Of a stretch of DNA of 64,000 bases, positions 37,933 through 46,045 are shown one piece after another; the first letter of the stretch is position 1; each line of letters starts with the position of its first letter. A program made the translations under genes and the position numbers. Origin of the DNA: Blastocatellia bacterium AA13 (GTDB lineage: Bacteria > Acidobacteriota > Blastocatellia > UBA7656); contig QHVH01000025.1 of the NCBI GenBank assembly GCA_003222245.1, positions 62,001 through 126,000 of the forward strand, written 5' to 3'. The notes beneath the pieces were generated by a model. That model searched no databases and had not been told where the DNA came from. It saw only the letters and a program-made list of their open reading frames with translations.

Positions 37933-37953
37933 CTCGTTGCCGGCAAGAAAAAT

Positions 37954-38778
37954 TCAAGAGGCTTGAGCGGCCGCTTCGGTAGTCTTGGAAGGAAATTTAC
38001 CGGGCTCGCGTCGGCGCCAGTAGTAAATCAGCAGCACCAGAGAAATCGGGAAGAGAAGAGCGGATATGAATTGAGATGTCGAGACCCCAAGAACGTAGCC
38101 TCGCGGATCGTCGCGCCAAAACTCAATCGTGAATCTCGCCATCGAATAGATCATTATGTATGCAAAGACCACTTGCCCCGCGAAAGCTCGTCGTTTGCGG
38201 AGCCACAGAAGAAACACAAATATGGCGAGATTCGCGGCCATCTCTATCACTTGAGTCGGTATAAGCGCGGAGTCTATAGGAACTCCGGTCAGCTCGTGGG
38301 CCTTTTCAGTGAATCTGACGCCGATCGCCGATGTAGTTGGTTTGCCCCAGCAGCAGCCTGCCGCGAAACATCCAAGACGTCCGATTGCGTGTCCCAGCGC
38401 TACGCCCGGAGCGAATGCGTCGGCGGTTTTGCGCCAGGGCAGCTTCCAGACCTTCATCAGGACTACGCTCGTAATGAGCGCGGCAAGGAAGCCTCCGAAG
38501 TAGACTCCGGCGGAGCTTAGCAAATCGAGCGAGAAAATCCTGCGCCAGTTTCCCGCGTAGTCGTCCCATTCCGTGACAATCATCAGGAGCTTCGACCCGA
38601 GAAGAGCTGAGGCGAAAATATAAAGGCCGAGATCGTATATCCTGTTTTTTGGAAGCCCGTCCGAAGCGGCGAGCTTAGCGGTCATCCACAGCCCTAGAAT
38701 GAAGGCCAGCGCAATCAACAGTCCATAAGTCCAGAGCGTGATGCCAAGCCCGGGAATCTTGAATAATTCTGGAAACAT
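37954..38778 (-). CDS. lgt: Prolipoprotein diacylglyceryl transferase
   Basis: A 274-residue inner-membrane enzyme that adds a diacylglyceryl group to the lipobox cysteine of prolipoproteins. It has about seven hydrophobic segments. The Lgt signature is at about 129-147: GHAIGRLGCFAAGCC, with His130 and Arg134 in the conserved positions. LIPTQVIEM gives the second conserved block. All landmarks are intact. It lies 12 bases after lspA, so the two lipoprotein-processing enzymes are co-expressed. Confidence 0.96.
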   Translation of the reverse strand: MFPELFKIPGLGITLWTYGLLIALAFILGLWMTAKLAASDGLPKNRIYDLGLYIFASALLGSKLLMIVTEWDDYAGNWRRIFSLDLLSSAGVYFGGFLAALITSVVLMKVWKLPWRKTADAFAPGVALGHAIGRLGCFAAGCCWGKPTTSAIGVRFTEKAHELTGVPIDSALIPTQVIEMAANLAIFVFLLWLRKRRAFAGQVVFAYIMIYSMARFTIEFWRDDPRGYVLGVSTSQFISALLFPISLVLLIYYWRRREPGKFPSKTTEAAAQAS

Positions 38779-38790
38779 TTTTGTTAGCGA

Positions 38791-39381
38791 TTAATCCAGG
38801 CCGTTTTCATGTTCGATCCGAGTTACCGTGCTGGGCACGAGATGTGAGTCCCTGATCGGCTCGCGGTCATCGTCCCCCTGAACCTGCAATTGCCGCGGAA
38901 AGAAAAGATCGTAAGCGAGAAGGAGGGCTCCAATGGTTATGGCGGTATCGGCGATATTGAAGACGGGAAAGTGATTTGTCCGATAATAAATCTCTATGAA
39001 ATCGATCACCCGTCCCATTCGAATTCGATCGATGAGATTTCCGCTTATTCCTCCCGCGAGAAGCGCAAGCGCAATCAACAGCAGCTTGTTATAGCCGTCC
39101 GTTTTCATAAGATAAAAGACGACTACGGCAATCGCTACTATAGAGACGCTGACCAGCAGCCACTTCACGTTGCCGTTGTTCAGCATTCCGAATGCTATTC
39201 CTGGATTCTCGGTATAGCTGAAATTGAGCAGGCCTCGGATCAGTACTATGTCGCCGCCATCCTGAAGCGCCGCGGCAACCCAATACTTGGTCATCTGATC
39301 CACCATGATCACGATCGCGGTTATGATGAGATACCAAAGTCTATCGAAGGAATTCGGTGAAATTGTCCTTGAACTACTCAC
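38791..39381 (-). CDS. lspA: Lipoprotein signal peptidase (signal peptidase II)
   Basis: A 196-residue aspartyl peptidase that removes the signal peptide of diacylated lipoproteins. Four membrane helices are visible. The catalytic aspartates are Asp118 (GNLIDR) and Asp145 (FNIADTAI); NPGIAFGM is also typical. The C-terminal 30 residues are hydrophilic and longer than in short family members. It heads the lspA-lgt-rluD unit. Lipoproteins with a lipobox, such as that encoded at 1146, are its predicted substrates. Confidence 0.96.
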   Translation of the reverse strand: MSSSRTISPNSFDRLWYLIITAIVIMVDQMTKYWVAAALQDGGDIVLIRGLLNFSYTENPGIAFGMLNNGNVKWLLVSVSIVAIAVVVFYLMKTDGYNKLLLIALALLAGGISGNLIDRIRMGRVIDFIEIYYRTNHFPVFNIADTAITIGALLLAYDLFFPRQLQVQGDDDREPIRDSHLVPSTVTRIEHENGLD

Positions 39382-39550
39382 GCTTGAGGACCTCCCTCAT
39401 CTCCCTGGTTCATTCAGCTCCGTGCGAGACTGAAATAAAAAGTCCATCGCGATCCCGATGAAATCGGATGCAGCTCGATATCCGGTGAACGACTACATGG
39501 CGCCAAGGTTTAATACTACACTCTGGAAGGTTCACGACAAAAGGAAGGTA

Positions 39551-40123
39551 TCAAATAAACAACTCTTCATCCTGGTAGGCGCTGTCTATGTCTTTTCGAT
39601 CTCTATTAAAGAGCGTTTCAATCATTCGTCGAATGCCCGAGATTAGAGCCGACAGCTCGCGGATCGGCCTCACAAGAGTCGACTGAAATTCCAGGGTCGT
39701 ATCCTCGACTCGCGTCTGGGTTCGAGTCAATAGGCGATCCAGATCCGTCACCTGTCGTTCAAGCACCGCGTTTGAGTGATCGAGCGTATTTGAAAACTGG
39801 ACTGCCTGGTGTTTCGCGAGCTCGACGATTTCGCGAGAAGAAGCGGAGATCGCCGCCGAGACCGCGCGCGTCTCGGTGGATATCTTATCGAAGGAGTCGC
39901 GTGCTTGCGCGCCGACCTTTTCCACGGTGGTCTTGACGACTGAAACAGTGGCATTGACCTGCGACAACACTGGCTCGATCTTTGATTGAATGTCTTTGCC
40001 GATCTTAACCAGGTTTCTCAGTGAAGAGCTGATTCGAAGGAATACAAATGCCTGGATTACGAAGCTGAGCGCGATGATGACGGCGGCCGCCGCTACGATG
40101 ATATTGAAGAGGTGTTGATCCAT
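39551..40123 (-). CDS. Membrane-anchored coiled-coil protein (DUF948-like)
   Basis: A 190-residue protein with one N-terminal membrane helix (about 7-30, IIVAAAAVIIALSFVIQAFVF) followed by a long helical region with heptad spacing (residues about 40-165). The pattern of a short anchor plus a charged coiled coil and its position next to a YtxH-type gene recalls the DUF948/YtxH pairs of the Gram-positive general stress response, though the family match is by eye. Function is unknown. It lies 155 bp after ytxH on the same strand, with a hairpin between. Confidence 0.65.
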   Translation of the reverse strand: MDQHLFNIIVAAAAVIIALSFVIQAFVFLRISSSLRNLVKIGKDIQSKIEPVLSQVNATVSVVKTTVEKVGAQARDSFDKISTETRAVSAAISASSREIVELAKHQAVQFSNTLDHSNAVLERQVTDLDRLLTRTQTRVEDTTLEFQSTLVRPIRELSALISGIRRMIETLFNRDRKDIDSAYQDEELFI

Positions 40124-40207
40124 TGGGTCCGGGTCTCCGTCCTGGAATGAGGCTAGGAATACAGGCTAATTAATGCAGGCGTCTACCTTCTATCCGCGAG
40201 CGAGTAA

Positions 40208-40232
40208 GGGCGCCGTTACGATGCCGGCGCCC
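40208..40232. terminator. Hairpin between the YtxH-like and DUF948-like genes
   Basis: Arms GGGCGCCG (40208-40215) and CGGCGCCC (40225-40232) enclose a 9-base loop, 46 bases past the ytxH stop on the minus strand. It could lower read-through into the next gene. Confidence 0.5.
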
Positions 40233-40277
40233 CTCTCGAACAATTTAGGCCCAACGAATGCCTGTAATAAAATAGGA

Positions 40278-40673
40278 TCAAGCTTCCTGGCCTTCGGTAG
40301 CCGCCGTGCTCTTCCGTTTTTCTTCCTTGTAAGCCAGCTTGCCGGCTTCGATGGCCGCCGACAGTTGATCTTTTTGACGCGCCGCCAGATCGGATACAAG
40401 ATCGGCTCCGGATGAGACCCTCTCGCGGGCTGTTCCATAGATATCCGACACTTTTCCGCGACTCGTGTCGTACAGGTCGCTGGCGCGCTCGCCTATCTGT
40501 CTGGCGCCTTCACCCGCGACATCCAGTCCTTTTCTCGATAGATCGGCTATATCAGTTCGCAGCTCCCGACCTGACTTCGGGGCAAACAGGAGAGCCAGAG
40601 TAGCGCCGATACCGGCCCCAATCAATAAGAATGTCAGCTTCTCGGCCGCCGACCCGTTTTCTTCCTTTGACAT
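40278..40673 (-). CDS. YtxH domain-containing protein
   Basis: A 131-residue protein with the YtxH signature: one glycine-rich membrane segment (FLLIGAGIGATLALLFAPKSG) directly followed by a charged helical tail (GRELRTDIADLSRKG). Such proteins are small membrane-anchored stress-related proteins of unknown biochemistry. The tail is long and rich in Ala/Lys/Asp/Ser. AGGAG precedes the ATG. It and the coiled-coil gene downstream probably form one unit, interrupted by a hairpin. Confidence 0.88.
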   Translation of the reverse strand: MSKEENGSAAEKLTFLLIGAGIGATLALLFAPKSGRELRTDIADLSRKGLDVAGEGARQIGERASDLYDTSRGKVSDIYGTARERVSSGADLVSDLAARQKDQLSAAIEAGKLAYKEEKRKSTAATEGQEA

Positions 40674-41028
40674 CGAAGTACTCCTTTTCTCAAGTATTCA
40701 GAAGTAAATTAAGGCTCACCACTATATCACCGGGGCTAGACGGCTTCAAGATTCCCGCCGTTTGCTCGAGTAGTATTCAACGAAGATCGATGATGAGATC
40801 CTCCTGGCAACCGGAAACGCGGGTCCGGATTTCTCTAAACCGACGGTGCGGGAGATGTTTGAAGAGTGGGCGCGCGGTTGTAGTTGTCGGCGCATTGTCC
40901 GACTACAACTCCGAACTGCGTGCGGACGCTGAGTCAATGATTAAATCAGTTCGCTTCTTAGCTTACCTAGAGGCTTTGAGATTCGCGCGGCAGCGCCCAG
41001 GGAATGGTATTGGAGGGCTCTGGGAGAG
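40674..41028. other. Spacer between ytxH and the atypical receiver gene
   Basis: 355 bp without a recognised gene. It holds a hairpin (40877-40909) described separately. The open frames here are short and have no family likeness. Confidence 0.4.
40877..40909 (-). terminator. Bulged hairpin 3' of the atypical receiver gene
   Basis: Arms GTTGTAGT (40877-40884) and ACTACAAC (40902-40909) pair exactly, with an inner CGG/CCG step. It lies about 120 bases after the gene at 41029 ends on the minus strand. No U-run is clear. Confidence 0.35.
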
Positions 41029-41682
41029 TTATGAGCGTCTGAATGGCCGCCTGACGTAGAGAGCGTCGCAATCAGGGCATACGCTATGACTGAATCTCAC
41101 ATCGGAGTGTTTGGTCATATAGCTCTCGACCTGTTCCCAGTAGTTGTGGTCGTCTCGAATTTTCTTACAGTAGGAACAGATCGGAAGCATGCCCTGGAGC
41201 TGAGATACGTTTGACAGTACGCGCTCGAGATCCATTAGACGTTCGCGCGATTTTTTCTCGAGATCGATTACTCGCTCGCCCACGCGAATGCGCGCGCGGA
41301 GTTCTTCATGGATGAAGGGCTTGATTACGTAGTCATCCGCACCTGCCCTGAGCCCTTCTACTATGTCTTCCTGGCGCCCTTTAGCAGTCAAAAGAATTAT
41401 GTAGAGCGGAGCAGTAAGCGGGTCGGTACGAACCCGACGGACTACTTCGACCCCGTCGAGGCCGGGCATTATCCAGTTTACAATCGCCAACGTAGGTACT
41501 ACGACGCGGTCCAATGCGGAAAAGGCTTCGAGTCCGTCACGGCATATCTGAAGCTCCCACGGTGAACCCTGTATTGTGGCCCTCACCAAACGTGTGATTA
41601 CGGGATTATCATCTGCTATCACGAGCCGCCTGGCATTAAACTCATCCGGGAGATAATTTTTTTTGCCGGTATTAACAGTCAT
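41029..41682 (-). CDS. Receiver-domain protein with Asn at the phospho-acceptor site and a Cys-rich tail
   Basis: A 217-residue protein from ATG 41682; longer starts exist but run into the preceding gene. The receiver (about 18-135) has its acidic pair DD at 24-25 and the lysine in DDYVIKPF, but the acceptor block reads AIVNWIMPGLDG, with Asn69 where Asp is expected (codon AAC). After a coiled-coil linker the C-terminus has two CxxC pairs (PICSYCKK and VCPDC), a tail seen on other two-component proteins. Phosphorylation at the usual site should be impossible. It lies just downstream of an HPt gene. Confidence 0.85.
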   Translation of the reverse strand: MTVNTGKKNYLPDEFNARRLVIADDNPVITRLVRATIQGSPWELQICRDGLEAFSALDRVVVPTLAIVNWIMPGLDGVEVVRRVRTDPLTAPLYIILLTAKGRQEDIVEGLRAGADDYVIKPFIHEELRARIRVGERVIDLEKKSRERLMDLERVLSNVSQLQGMLPICSYCKKIRDDHNYWEQVESYMTKHSDVRFSHSVCPDCDALYVRRPFRRS

Positions 41683-41704
41683 AGGGTTGTAGACGGCGCC
41701 TGGG

Positions 41705-42094
41705 TTAAACGCGTGCCTTATCATTGGTGATTTCAAGCTCGAGCTCGGTCCGAACAGATTCATATTCGGTCTCTATTTGGAAGAGCAGTTGCGGCGCGCC
41801 GGCGAGATCCGAAATGTGTTCAAGGTCCATGCAGAGGGAAGCAAGCGCACTAGCTCCAAGATTCCCGCTGCTGCCCCTCAATCCATGAGCGGCTCTCTGA
41901 ATTACTTGTCGATTTTCGAGAGACACCGCGCGCCTGATTTCAGCGAGACGGCCTACCGAGTCCGCGAGATATATCTCGATTAGCTCGACTACCACGTTGG
42001 GATCTTCTTCGGTTTGCAGGGATCGAATACTCGCCAGCACTGATTGGTCGATCGACCTTATTGATTCGATGGTCTGTGCAGTGGATTGAGACAT
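41705..42094 (-). CDS. HPt-domain phosphotransfer protein
   Basis: A 129-residue histidine phosphotransfer protein of one helical-bundle domain. The phospho-site His70 lies in RAAHGLRGSSGNLGA, the classic HPt pattern. It has no other domain. HPt proteins pass phosphate between hybrid kinases and receivers; the hybrid kinase at 23480 already carries its own HPt, so this one may serve another kinase. The next gene on the strand encodes a receiver that lacks the acceptor Asp, so it cannot take phosphate from it by the usual route. Confidence 0.85.
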   Translation of the reverse strand: MSQSTAQTIESIRSIDQSVLASIRSLQTEEDPNVVVELIEIYLADSVGRLAEIRRAVSLENRQVIQRAAHGLRGSSGNLGASALASLCMDLEHISDLAGAPQLLFQIETEYESVRTELELEITNDKARV

Positions 42095-42738
42095 CTCTAC
42101 TTTCTCCTAGTCGGCAGGAGTCGAGCGAGCCGCTCCAAGCCTGGCTATATTTCAGCAAGATTCCGGGGTGACTGACCGACTCACCACCGTCCTCTGCAAG
42201 TGGTATGCGCAAGCCGGCGCCTCCGATGAGACTGGCTGCGAGGCGAGGCGGTTTGGGCGGCGCTCGCTATTTGAGAGGCCGCGCGCTTACAAACCGGCTA
42301 ATAACTCGCGCGGGTAAGAGCACACTGCGAATATCGCTTAAAATGCCGCAAATCCAGCCGCGCACGCTTCGTTGACCGGTTGCGTCCGCGCGGCAAGAAC
42401 CGCATCGTACCGAGCGCAAACAGACCAAACCGGCGCGGCTTGGCCATTCACTGCCGCGCCCAAGCCATCATCTCCGGTGTTTCCATGTCCAGGATGGCCA
42501 CGTCAAAACGGTCATCGATTTTGACCCATTCGAGGGCAGTGAAATCTCAGGCCGGAGCCTTGAATTCGGAAGTACGGTTCACCGGTATTCCCGAAAATCC
42601 GTGGGTGAGGATCAGTAGCGCGATTACTGATTCAGTAATCCTGGATGGAGTTCTTAGCCGGTTGCGCGGCGCTGCATCAGCGGCTAGAGTCCTTGCTTCT
42701 TTTGCGCCTCAAATTGTTGATGATGACAGGAAGCATGG
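42095..42738. other. Spacer between the HPt and exonuclease III genes
   Basis: 644 bp, divergent. No frame carries a recognised domain. It contains a perfect inverted repeat, described separately, and the ribosome-binding site of the exonuclease gene (AGGA at about 42728). Confidence 0.4.
42622..42640. repeat. Inverted repeat with 9-bp arms
   Basis: Arms GATTACTGA (42622-42630) and TCAGTAATC (42632-42640) are exact around a single central base. The site lies about 100 bases before the exonuclease III start, so it could be an operator. Confidence 0.35.
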
Positions 42739-43506
42739 ATGAAGATAGCGACATGGAACGTTAATTCGGTTCGAACGCGGCTTCCGCGAGTAGTTTCCTG
42801 GCTCGAGCGGCGTCAGCCCGACGTCGTTTGCCTCCAGGAGACCAAGGTTGTGGATGAAAGCTTCCCGCTGGCTGAAATAGAAGCTCTTGGCTATCACTGC
42901 TTGCTTAATGGTCAGAAGAGCTACAACGGCGTTGCCATACTCTCTCGTACGGAGCCACAGGATGTCGTGCGGTTGTTGCCCGGCGACGAGCTCGATGCGG
43001 AGCACCGGATGCTGATCGCGGTCATTGAAGGCATTCGCATCGTCAACATCTATGCGCCGAACGGCGGTGACGTTGGATTGCCGCGGTATGCGTTCAAGCT
43101 CGAATGGTATCGCCGGCTTCGCGAGTTCCTCAATGTCTCATTCGATCCGTCGGAGAATTTGCTGATTTGCGGCGACTTCAACGTAGCGCCCGACGACCGC
43201 GATGTTTGGGACCCTCAAAGGTGGCGCGGCAAGATATTATTCAGCGAGCCTGAGAAAGAAGCGCTGCGGAATCTGGTGTCGTGGGGACTACAGGATGCGC
43301 TGAGGCTTCATAAATCGGAAGGCGGCCTCTACACGTTTTGGGATTATAGAGCCGGCGCATTTCATCGGGGATGGGGACTGCGCATCGACCATATCCTGGT
43401 GACCGAATCGTTGGCCAGGCGCTGCGCCGATGTCGAGATCGATCGAAACGAACGCAAAGGAGAGAAGCCTTCGGATCATGCGCCGGTGATCGCGACGTTG
43501 GAGTGA
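42739..43506 (+). CDS. Exodeoxyribonuclease III
   Basis: A 255-residue Mg-dependent AP endonuclease/3'-exonuclease of base-excision repair. Visible: WNVNS near the start, catalytic Glu34 in CLQET, a GDFN block, and the closing SDHAPV with His247. These are the hallmark residues of the ExoIII/Xth branch. Length is normal. It stands alone and converges on the DoxX gene across a hairpin at 43528-43550. Confidence 0.94.
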   Translation: MKIATWNVNSVRTRLPRVVSWLERRQPDVVCLQETKVVDESFPLAEIEALGYHCLLNGQKSYNGVAILSRTEPQDVVRLLPGDELDAEHRMLIAVIEGIRIVNIYAPNGGDVGLPRYAFKLEWYRRLREFLNVSFDPSENLLICGDFNVAPDDRDVWDPQRWRGKILFSEPEKEALRNLVSWGLQDALRLHKSEGGLYTFWDYRAGAFHRGWGLRIDHILVTESLARRCADVEIDRNERKGEKPSDHAPVIATLE

Positions 43507-43527
43507 GAGGCCTGGATCTTATCAGAA

Positions 43528-43550
43528 GGCGGCCCCATAACGCGGCCGCC
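43528..43550. terminator. Hairpin between the convergent exonuclease III and DoxX genes
   Basis: Arms GGCGGCC (43528-43534) and GGCCGCC (43544-43550) enclose 9 bases. It is placed to end either transcript and resembles the other hairpins of this family. Confidence 0.5.
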
Positions 43551-43617
43551 CCAATTGCCGTTTCGCACGCCAAAATGGATCACGCCTATGACCGCTTGTG
43601 CATGTTCAGGTTCAGGT

Positions 43618-44004
43618 TCAGGCTCGTGATGCCGCACTATCGAGCCTGCGACTGTCCGGGCGAAGAGCCCACGACGCTGCCACGAGCGCGGCCAGTATAA
43701 GCGGCGTGAGAATGTGTTGCAGGTTATCGTGAACCGCTATATGAGAGGCCGAAGCTCCAGTCAGGTCAAATATAATACCGGCGTAGGCCCATTCCTTGAC
43801 CAGCCTCAGACCCGGGAGCAGGATCACGGCTCCGCCAAGTACCTTCCACGCGCCGAGTATGATCATGAAGTACGCCGGATAACCAAGTTGTGTCATGCCT
43901 TCCAGTGCCTGGGGCGGACGCAACAGGTCGACTACTCCGCCGGACAGAAAGAAAAAGGCGATCAGTACGGTACAGATCCAGTAAAAGATTTTTCGAGTTT
44001 TCAT
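43618..44004 (-). CDS. DoxX-family membrane protein
   Basis: A 128-residue four-helix membrane protein of the DoxX family, some members of which are linked to respiratory or redox processes. Seen: WICTVLIAFFFLSGGVVDL and the LGAWKVLGGAVILLPGLRLVKEWAYAG core with the usual conserved glycine/proline spacing. The ATG at 44004 is chosen over the upstream ATG at 44046, as it begins the natural MKTRKIFYW start; neither has a strong ribosome-binding site. It stands alone. Confidence 0.85.
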   Translation of the reverse strand: MKTRKIFYWICTVLIAFFFLSGGVVDLLRPPQALEGMTQLGYPAYFMIILGAWKVLGGAVILLPGLRLVKEWAYAGIIFDLTGASASHIAVHDNLQHILTPLILAALVAASWALRPDSRRLDSAASRA

Positions 44005-44206
44005 AAGTTTTCTCGCTCTCGCTGCCGTAATATTCATCGATCGCACGGATAATATTCATAAGACACGAATACGTCCATTAGACATTCGCAAATCAGACGC
44101 TGCCCGGAGTTAATTCGCGCCGTGGACGAACTTATTTTTCGCGGGAATCTGGCGTGTTCCAGCGGAGAGAGCTGCCCTAAGGGACCAATAAAACTATGAT
44201 GGACGG

Positions 44207-44428
44207 GTGTTCTCCATAGACGTTTTCGAAGGCGAGATGAATGGATTGATCCTTTGTGAAACGGAGGCTGAAGGGCTTGAAGAATTGATGTCGATTACCT
44301 TTCCTGAATACGCAACGGCGGAGGTCACCGAAGATCACTTCTTCATTGGAGGAAGCCTCTGTCGCGCCGGCAGCACGGACTTGAAAGAGAAGCTCTCATC
44401 ATTTCTTTCTAAGCGATCTAAGCGGTAA
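44207..44428 (+). pseudogene. C-terminal fragment of a CYTH-domain protein
   Basis: The 73-residue frame reads IDVFEGEMNGLILCETEAE and then TAEVTEDHFFIGGSLCR. This matches the second half of CYTH domains (the D-V-F/Y-G-x-L-x-GL-x-x-x-E-x-E run and the E-V-T-x-D-x-x-x...N/G-x-x-L end). The N-terminal half, with the E-x-E-R-K-F motif, is absent from the 150 bp upstream. It is therefore likely a truncated gene, although a short independent protein from GTG 44207 cannot be excluded. Cysteine synthase follows 25 bases later. Confidence 0.5.
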
Positions 44429-44453
44429 CTCAATTGTCCGCCTCATAGCTTCT

Positions 44454-45416
44454 TTGCTAATCTTGCTTCTTTCCATCGTGGAGCAGAAGACGACAATAAA
44501 ACGGTACTCAGCCCCGGTCGAAGCCTGGGAGCTTGTCGGCAACACGCCGTTGCTCAAGCTCGGCAGTTCCTGGAACAGCCGAGTGCAGATATGCGCCAAA
44601 GCGGAGTGGTTCAACCCGGGCGGATCGGTGAAGGACCGGCCCGCGTTGAATATGATTCTCGACGGCGAGAAGAGCGGGTTGCTCAAACCGGGCAAGGTGA
44701 TTCTGGATGCGACGTCCGGCAACACCGGAATCGCATATGCATGGCTCGGCGCGGCCCGCGGCTACAAAGTCAAGCTCGCGTTGCCGCGAAATGCGAGCGA
44801 AGAGCGAAAGCGAATCCTGAGCGCTTATGGAGTCGAGCTCGCACTGACCAGTCCACTGGAAGGCTCGGATGGAGCGATACGCGAGGCGCGCCGGCTGTAT
44901 AGCGAAAACCCACACACCTACTTTTATCCAGATCAATACAATAATCCGGCCAACTGGCGCGCCCACTATGAGACCACTGCCTTGGAGATATGGGAGCAGA
45001 CCGGCGGCCGCATCACTCATTTCATCGCGGGCTTGGGCACGAGCGGAACATTCGTTGGTACGAGCCGCCGACTGAAAGAGCTCAATCCCGATATCAAGTG
45101 CATATCATTTCAGCCTGACTCGCCTTTTCACGGGCTTGAGGGATTGAAGCACATGGCGACCGCGATCGTTCCGGGGATCTACGATTCCAGTATTGCGGAG
45201 GAAAATCTCGAAATCGGAACCGAGGAATCACACGGAATCGTGCGCGATCTCGCGAGGCGCGAAGGATTGCTGGCCGGCATATCATCCGGCGCCGCGCTTG
45301 CGGCTGCGATGAGAGTAGCCGAGCGCCTCGACTCCGGCCTGATAGTCACGATCTTTCCGGACAGCGCCGACAAATATTTGAGCGAACAGTTCTGGGAAGC
45401 CGCGGATGTTGAATAG
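44454..45416 (+). CDS. cysM: PLP-dependent cysteine synthase (CysM-like)
   Basis: A 320-residue fold-type II PLP enzyme (314 or so from a later start). It makes cysteine from an activated serine and a sulfur donor. Seen: the PLP lysine in NPGGSVKDRP (Lys60 in this numbering), the phosphate-binding TSGNTG at 87-92, and GLGTSGTFVGTSRRLKE. TTG 44454 opens the frame; GTG 44478 is an alternative start, and no clear ribosome-binding site decides. Its neighbours are a JAMM protease and a CysO-E1-rhodanese fusion, so the sulfur donor is likely a thiocarboxylated carrier, as for mycobacterial CysM. Confidence 0.9.
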   Translation: MLILLLSIVEQKTTIKRYSAPVEAWELVGNTPLLKLGSSWNSRVQICAKAEWFNPGGSVKDRPALNMILDGEKSGLLKPGKVILDATSGNTGIAYAWLGAARGYKVKLALPRNASEERKRILSAYGVELALTSPLEGSDGAIREARRLYSENPHTYFYPDQYNNPANWRAHYETTALEIWEQTGGRITHFIAGLGTSGTFVGTSRRLKELNPDIKCISFQPDSPFHGLEGLKHMATAIVPGIYDSSIAEENLEIGTEESHGIVRDLARREGLLAGISSGAALAAAMRVAERLDSGLIVTIFPDSADKYLSEQFWEAADVE

Positions 45417-45481
45417 TCTCGCGCACAGAGGCGCGGCGCCGTTGCACGATAGATAGATGAAAATTAGCTATTGAGGCTGCC

Positions 45482-45949
45482 TTGACCATAAAAGCAAAAG
45501 CGAAACATCTCGAATTGATTCGGAAACACGGTGAGGAAACATATCCGCGGGAGTGCTGCGGATTTCTGATTGGCAAGGTCGAAGATCAGGCGAACGTACT
45601 ACTCGACCTTTATCGGGCGGAGAATGAATGGAAGGGCTCGGATGCGACTGACGATCGGGAGCGAACGGCCGGCGAACAGTCGCAGTCCAATCGGTACCTT
45701 ATTACTCCGGCCCAATATCAAAAGGCGGACGCGTTCGCAAGGAGTCTTGGCGCCGGTATCATCGGTTACTACCACTCGCATCCCGATCATCCCGCGCGGC
45801 CTTCCGGCTACGACCTCGACCATTCCTGCTGGCCCGGCGAGTCCTATATGATCGTTTCAATCGCCGGAGGTAAAGCCGATACGCTCAATTCCTTTACGAA
45901 GCCCGACTATGCCCATTTCGAGCCCGAAGACATCGTCGTCGTGGATTGA
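45482..45949 (+). CDS. JAMM/MPN+ metallopeptidase (Mec-type)
   Basis: A 155-residue zinc peptidase of the M67/JAMM family. The metal site is complete: Glu24 in PRECCGF, and HSHP...SGYD with His98, His100, Ser108 and Asp111. In mycobacteria the homologue Mec removes the cysteine that CysM adds to the carrier CysO, freeing cysteine. The adjacent genes encode that synthase and a carrier, so the same job is likely here. A second possible job is to cut the fused carrier after its internal Gly-Gly. The start is TTG 45482. A hairpin follows the stop. Confidence 0.9.
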   Translation: MTIKAKAKHLELIRKHGEETYPRECCGFLIGKVEDQANVLLDLYRAENEWKGSDATDDRERTAGEQSQSNRYLITPAQYQKADAFARSLGAGIIGYYHSHPDHPARPSGYDLDHSCWPGESYMIVSIAGGKADTLNSFTKPDYAHFEPEDIVVVD

Positions 45950-45972
45950 TTTCCGTATTCAAGACATTAGCT

Positions 45973-45988
45973 CCGAAGCCGGCTTCGG
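45973..45988. promoter_or_regulatory. Perfect 16-bp palindrome inside the cysteine locus
   Basis: CCGAAGCCGGCTTCGG is self-complementary and lies between the JAMM gene stop (45949) and the fusion gene start (46046). There is no T-run, so it may be an operator, a weak terminator or an mRNA-stability hairpin between the two genes. Confidence 0.4.
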
Positions 45989-46045
45989 CTCTAGAATGGT
46001 ATCAATCGCGAGCACAGTGAAATCGACAAGTAAGAGGAGTGAATT

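Noticed and set aside
40631-41059. 142-residue plus-strand frame between ytxH and the receiver gene
   Set aside because: It overlaps both neighbours in antisense and has no family likeness.
42380-42742. 120-residue open frame before exonuclease III
   Set aside because: No ribosome-binding site, no domain, and it overlaps the exonuclease start.
44508-45020. 170-residue minus-strand frame inside cysM
   Set aside because: It is the reverse shadow of a well-supported enzyme in a GC-rich gene.
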